From contig NZ_CP034683.1 of NCBI RefSeq assembly GCF_003990335.1, positions 1,130,501 through 1,194,500 on the forward strand: 64,000 nucleotides of DNA, read 5' to 3'. This document shows, in pieces, positions 61,910 through 64,000 of the stretch. Position 1 is the stretch's first letter, and each line of letters opens with the position of its first letter. Both the position numbers and the translations under genes were made by a program. The notes below the pieces were generated by a model that was not told the DNA's origin, did not search any database, and worked only from the letters and a program-made list of their open reading frames with translations. The DNA is from Rheinheimera mangrovi. Its GTDB lineage: Bacteria; Pseudomonadota; Gammaproteobacteria; Enterobacterales; Alteromonadaceae.

Positions 61910-62629
61910 ATGTTAAGTTGGAAAGCTGCAGCTGTTGTAGCAGCTGTGTTATCGCTGTCAGTTCCTGCTGATGCAAAGGTGTGGCTGGAGGCTGACACTC
62001 TTCATTACAAAGGACAAATTACGGCTCAGGATAATAACCATCTGATGCAGCTGTATCAGCAAGCCAAGAGCAAACCTAAGCGTTTAGTGATCCAAAGTGG
62101 TGGTGGGAACATCGATTTGGGGATGGACTTAGCCGACTTTGTGTTGCAGCAACAGCTGGATGTGGAAGTACCGGATTTTTGCTTTTCCTCTTGTGCTAAT
62201 TATGTTTTTGTCGCAGGAAAAACCAAATGGTTGGGAGAAAATGCAGTTTTAGGTTGGCATGGTAATGCTGCATCTGCACGCTGGCTTGATGCCGATATAG
62301 ACGGCATGGTGAAAGATTTAAAAGGGGAAGAACGTCAACAACAATGGCAGAAACTCAGAGCTCATTATGATCAGGTGATTGTAAAAGCGAGTCAAAGAGA
62401 AGCTTTGTTGTATCAACAACTTGGTGTTGATCCAGCCTTATTAACTCTGGGCCTGCAGCCTGAATTACGCAGGCTTGCAACACAGCAGCGTTACCGCGGC
62501 TGGACCTTTAACTCCTCAGTACTAAAGCAATTGGGGGTTAAATCTATCAATCCAGGTCGTGCAGACTGGCAGCCTAAGCTGCATCCGCGTTTTAAATTGA
62601 TGATTATTAATGAACTGAGCGCTTCCTGA
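61910..62629 (+). CDS. Periplasmic ClpP/crotonase-fold protein (SppA-like)
   Basis: A 239-residue exported protein with a signal peptide (about 1-22, ending ADA). The core has RLVIQSGGGNIDLGMDLADFV and CFSSCANYVFVAGKTKWLG, the strand-turn and SxxC patterns of ClpP-fold peptidases. The Ser of SSCAN is the probable nucleophile, and a His follows in VLGWHGNA. The ATG at 61910 with GGGGAG at proper distance is preferred over a GTG 21 codons upstream, whose product would lack an N-terminal signal. The gene is divergent from the Fur-like operon. Substrate unknown. Confidence 0.78.
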   Translation: MLSWKAAAVVAAVLSLSVPADAKVWLEADTLHYKGQITAQDNNHLMQLYQQAKSKPKRLVIQSGGGNIDLGMDLADFVLQQQLDVEVPDFCFSSCANYVFVAGKTKWLGENAVLGWHGNAASARWLDADIDGMVKDLKGEERQQQWQKLRAHYDQVIVKASQREALLYQQLGVDPALLTLGLQPELRRLATQQRYRGWTFNSSVLKQLGVKSINPGRADWQPKLHPRFKLMIINELSAS

Positions 62630-62653
62630 GCTGACGACTTTGGGGGATCAAAA

Positions 62654-62675
62654 AAGGCCACAACAAGGTGGCCTT
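62654..62675. terminator. Bidirectional terminator between ClpP-like and RND genes
   Basis: An 8-bp stem (AAGGCCAC / GTGGCCTT) with a six-base loop, A-run before and T-rich sequence after, so it can serve both convergent genes. Confidence 0.85.
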
Positions 62676-62694
62676 CTTTAATTTTTAATGCTGA

Positions 62695-64000
62695 TTAATG
62701 AGCATTTTTTGCTGTTGGCTCTGCCAATGCATCATCGTCTTCATCCATTACCTTGTCGTGGCTATGATCTTTTGCAATCAGCATATAGACAGAAGGCAAC
62801 ACGAAAAGCGTCATAAAGGTACCAATAGTCATGCCCAGTACCAGCACTATACCTATAGAGTTACGGGCCGCAGCACCTGCACCTTCGGCGAAGATCAGCG
62901 GAGTGTGGCCTGCGATAGTGGCGATACTGGTCATCATTACAGGGCGTAAACGCAGCACTGAAGCTTCACGAATAGCCTCCAGTTTGGATTTGCCTTGTTC
63001 CTGCAGCTTGTTGGCAAATTCCACCACCAAAATACCGTTACGCGCAATCAAACCTATCAGCGTGACTAATCCCACCTGCGAATAGATATTCAGTGTGCTG
63101 GTAAAGCCGTCGGTGTAAAACGGCATTGGTGCCGGAATTTTCAGGAAGGTAAACACCAGCGCACCAAACAGAGCCAGAGGCACCGAACCTAACAAGATGA
63201 CGATAGGGTCACGGAAGCTGTTGTACTGAGCTGCCAGCACCAGGAAAATCATAGTCACGGCCAAAGTAAAAGCTGGCAGGAAGGTGTTGCCTTCACGTTT
63301 TAACTGACGGGATTCACCTGTGTAATCAACCGAATAATTACTTGGCAGTAACTTTTTCGCTTCAGTTTCAAGGAAGGTTAAGGTTTCATCCAGTGGCTTA
63401 ATAGTCACACCACTGATTTTCACTGCGTTCAGTTGCTGCATACGGTTGATACTGCGTGGCACAGTGCTGTGCGTCAGGCTGGCAATTTGATCGACCCGTA
63501 TCATCTGGTCTTGTGGACCTTTGATATAGAGGTTGGTTAAATCATCAGGGGTTAAACGCTCTATACGTTTCACTTGGGGCACCACTTTGTAGCTTTGACC
63601 GGCCATGTTAAAGCGGTTGACATAACCACCGCCTAACAAGGTGCCTAAGTCCTGTACTACATCCTTCATATTCAGGCCTAAATCGGCCACTTTATCGCGG
63701 TCGATATTCAGTTGATACTCAGGTTGATCTACTTTCATATCAATCACCTGGAACGGGAACATGCCGCTTTCGCGCATTACTTTTTCCAGTTTCAGCGCGT
63801 AGTCGTAAATCTCCGTGGATTCGGCCGTAGAAGCAATTACGAACTCGACCGGGAATTGACCACCACCAGGTAACGAAGGTGGAGTGATAGGTAAAATCCG
63901 TACGCCAGAAATTTCAGTCAGTTTTTGTTGTACTTCCGGCATCAGTTCAAACACGGTGCGTTCACGTTCTGCCCAGGGTTTGGTCACCATACCGCCAAAA
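62695..64000 (-). CDS. RND efflux pump permease, C-terminal part (partial)
   Basis: Inner-membrane proton-driven drug or toxin exporter of the HAE1/AcrB type. The reading frame is open to the right edge of the window, so the start lies outside; an internal ATG at 63990 is not the true start. The visible 434 residues include the end of the porter domain (SLPGGGQFPVEFVIAS, DRDKVADLGLNMKDVVQDL), membrane helices 8-12 and the typical GLIARNGILVVEFANKL and EASVLRLRPVMMTSIATIAG motifs. The C-terminus ends in a short acidic tail. The fusion protein and outer channel genes probably lie to the right. Confidence 0.92.
   Translation of the reverse strand, partial: FGGMVTKPWAERERTVFELMPEVQQKLTEISGVRILPITPPSLPGGGQFPVEFVIASTAESTEIYDYALKLEKVMRESGMFPFQVIDMKVDQPEYQLNIDRDKVADLGLNMKDVVQDLGTLLGGGYVNRFNMAGQSYKVVPQVKRIERLTPDDLTNLYIKGPQDQMIRVDQIASLTHSTVPRSINRMQQLNAVKISGVTIKPLDETLTFLETEAKKLLPSNYSVDYTGESRQLKREGNTFLPAFTLAVTMIFLVLAAQYNSFRDPIVILLGSVPLALFGALVFTFLKIPAPMPFYTDGFTSTLNIYSQVGLVTLIGLIARNGILVVEFANKLQEQGKSKLEAIREASVLRLRPVMMTSIATIAGHTPLIFAEGAGAAARNSIGIVLVLGMTIGTFMTLFVLPSVYMLIAKDHSHDKVMDEDDDALAEPTAKNAH

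Noticed and set aside
1..64000. tRNA, rRNA, insertion sequence, prophage or CRISPR loci
   Set aside because: Looked for cloverleaf-like CCA-ended arms, transposase motifs (DDE, HUH), integrase signatures and spaced repeats; none was found. Very degraded remnants cannot be ruled out.

Overview
The window looks like chromosome from a free-living, aquatic-type Gammaproteobacterium, most like Rheinheimera or a neighbouring Alteromonadales/Chromatiaceae genus. This rests on protein style and gene content, not on a database search: many TonB-dependent receptors and secreted hydrolases, four methyl-accepting chemotaxis proteins (MCPs) in 64 kb, a CydA with the long E. coli-type Q-loop, mid-to-high 40s % GC by eye, short intergenic gaps and strong Rho-independent terminators. 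No rRNA, tRNA, CRISPR array, intact insertion sequence or prophage was found. The only decayed-looking stretch is about 42.1-43.3 kb.

Layout. 0-2.1 kb: tail of one GH43-type arabinan-active enzyme, then a complete GH43 lipoprotein with a C-terminal beta-trefoil-like region. 2.1-6.1 kb (minus): an unknown exported protein, then porin, mini phosphate-binding-like protein and MCP. 6.4-12.6 kb (minus): a compact cydA-cydB-cydX-cydD-cydC operon for the cytochrome bd oxidase and its assembly transporter, with an FNR-type site upstream. 12.8-16.6 kb: a Rossmann-fold dehydratase-like protein, then a copper unit of copZ (minus) divergent from copA-cueR (plus), each with a CueR-type 19-bp-spacer promoter. 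16.7-18.5 kb: a secreted subtilisin. 18.9-23.2 kb: a second copper/metal cluster (small Met/His/Cys exported protein, a protein of twelve MDHSKH repeats, a TolC-like channel, a Tat-exported multicopper oxidase), divergent from a DUF3703 gene. 23.3-29.9 kb: GAF-PAS histidine kinase, DUF4144-like protein, a candidate small RNA, an NhaR-type LysR regulator, an MCP, and a ParD-like / methionine aminopeptidase / short-chain dehydrogenase operon. 30-36.5 kb (minus): CNNM/CorC-like protein, Ca2+/Na+ antiporter, a lipoprotein, an Atm1-type ABC exporter and ppnP. 36.7-42.1 kb (plus): TorF-like porin, dCache MCP, solute-binding protein, then another MCP. 43.3-46.3 kb: GH13 amylase lipoprotein, a DUF3081-like protein and an unknown exported protein. 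46.5-49.9 kb: tandem M28 peptidases. 50.3-55.1 kb: a TonB receptor and a GGDEF-EAL protein. 55.1-61.8 kb (minus): a large lipoprotein, TonB receptor and di-heme peroxidase operon. 61.9-64 kb: a periplasmic ClpP-like protein and the end of an RND pump permease.

The best candidate for an undescribed system is the 61.8 to 55.1 kb operon. A 928-residue Ig-like/helical/calcium-repeat lipoprotein, an unusual TonB-dependent receptor and a MauG/bacterial-peroxidase-type di-heme protein are translated almost without gaps. They sit behind one promoter (TTGATC, 17 bp, TATTAT) whose -35 is overlapped by a Fur-box-like site. This suggests iron-responsive, redox-assisted uptake of an unknown ligand. Second-rank candidates are the MDHSKH copper cluster, which lacks an inner-membrane pump, the ParD-like/aminopeptidase pair behind phased GTATAT repeats, and a compact promoter-to-terminator small RNA unit at 25.35-25.48 kb.
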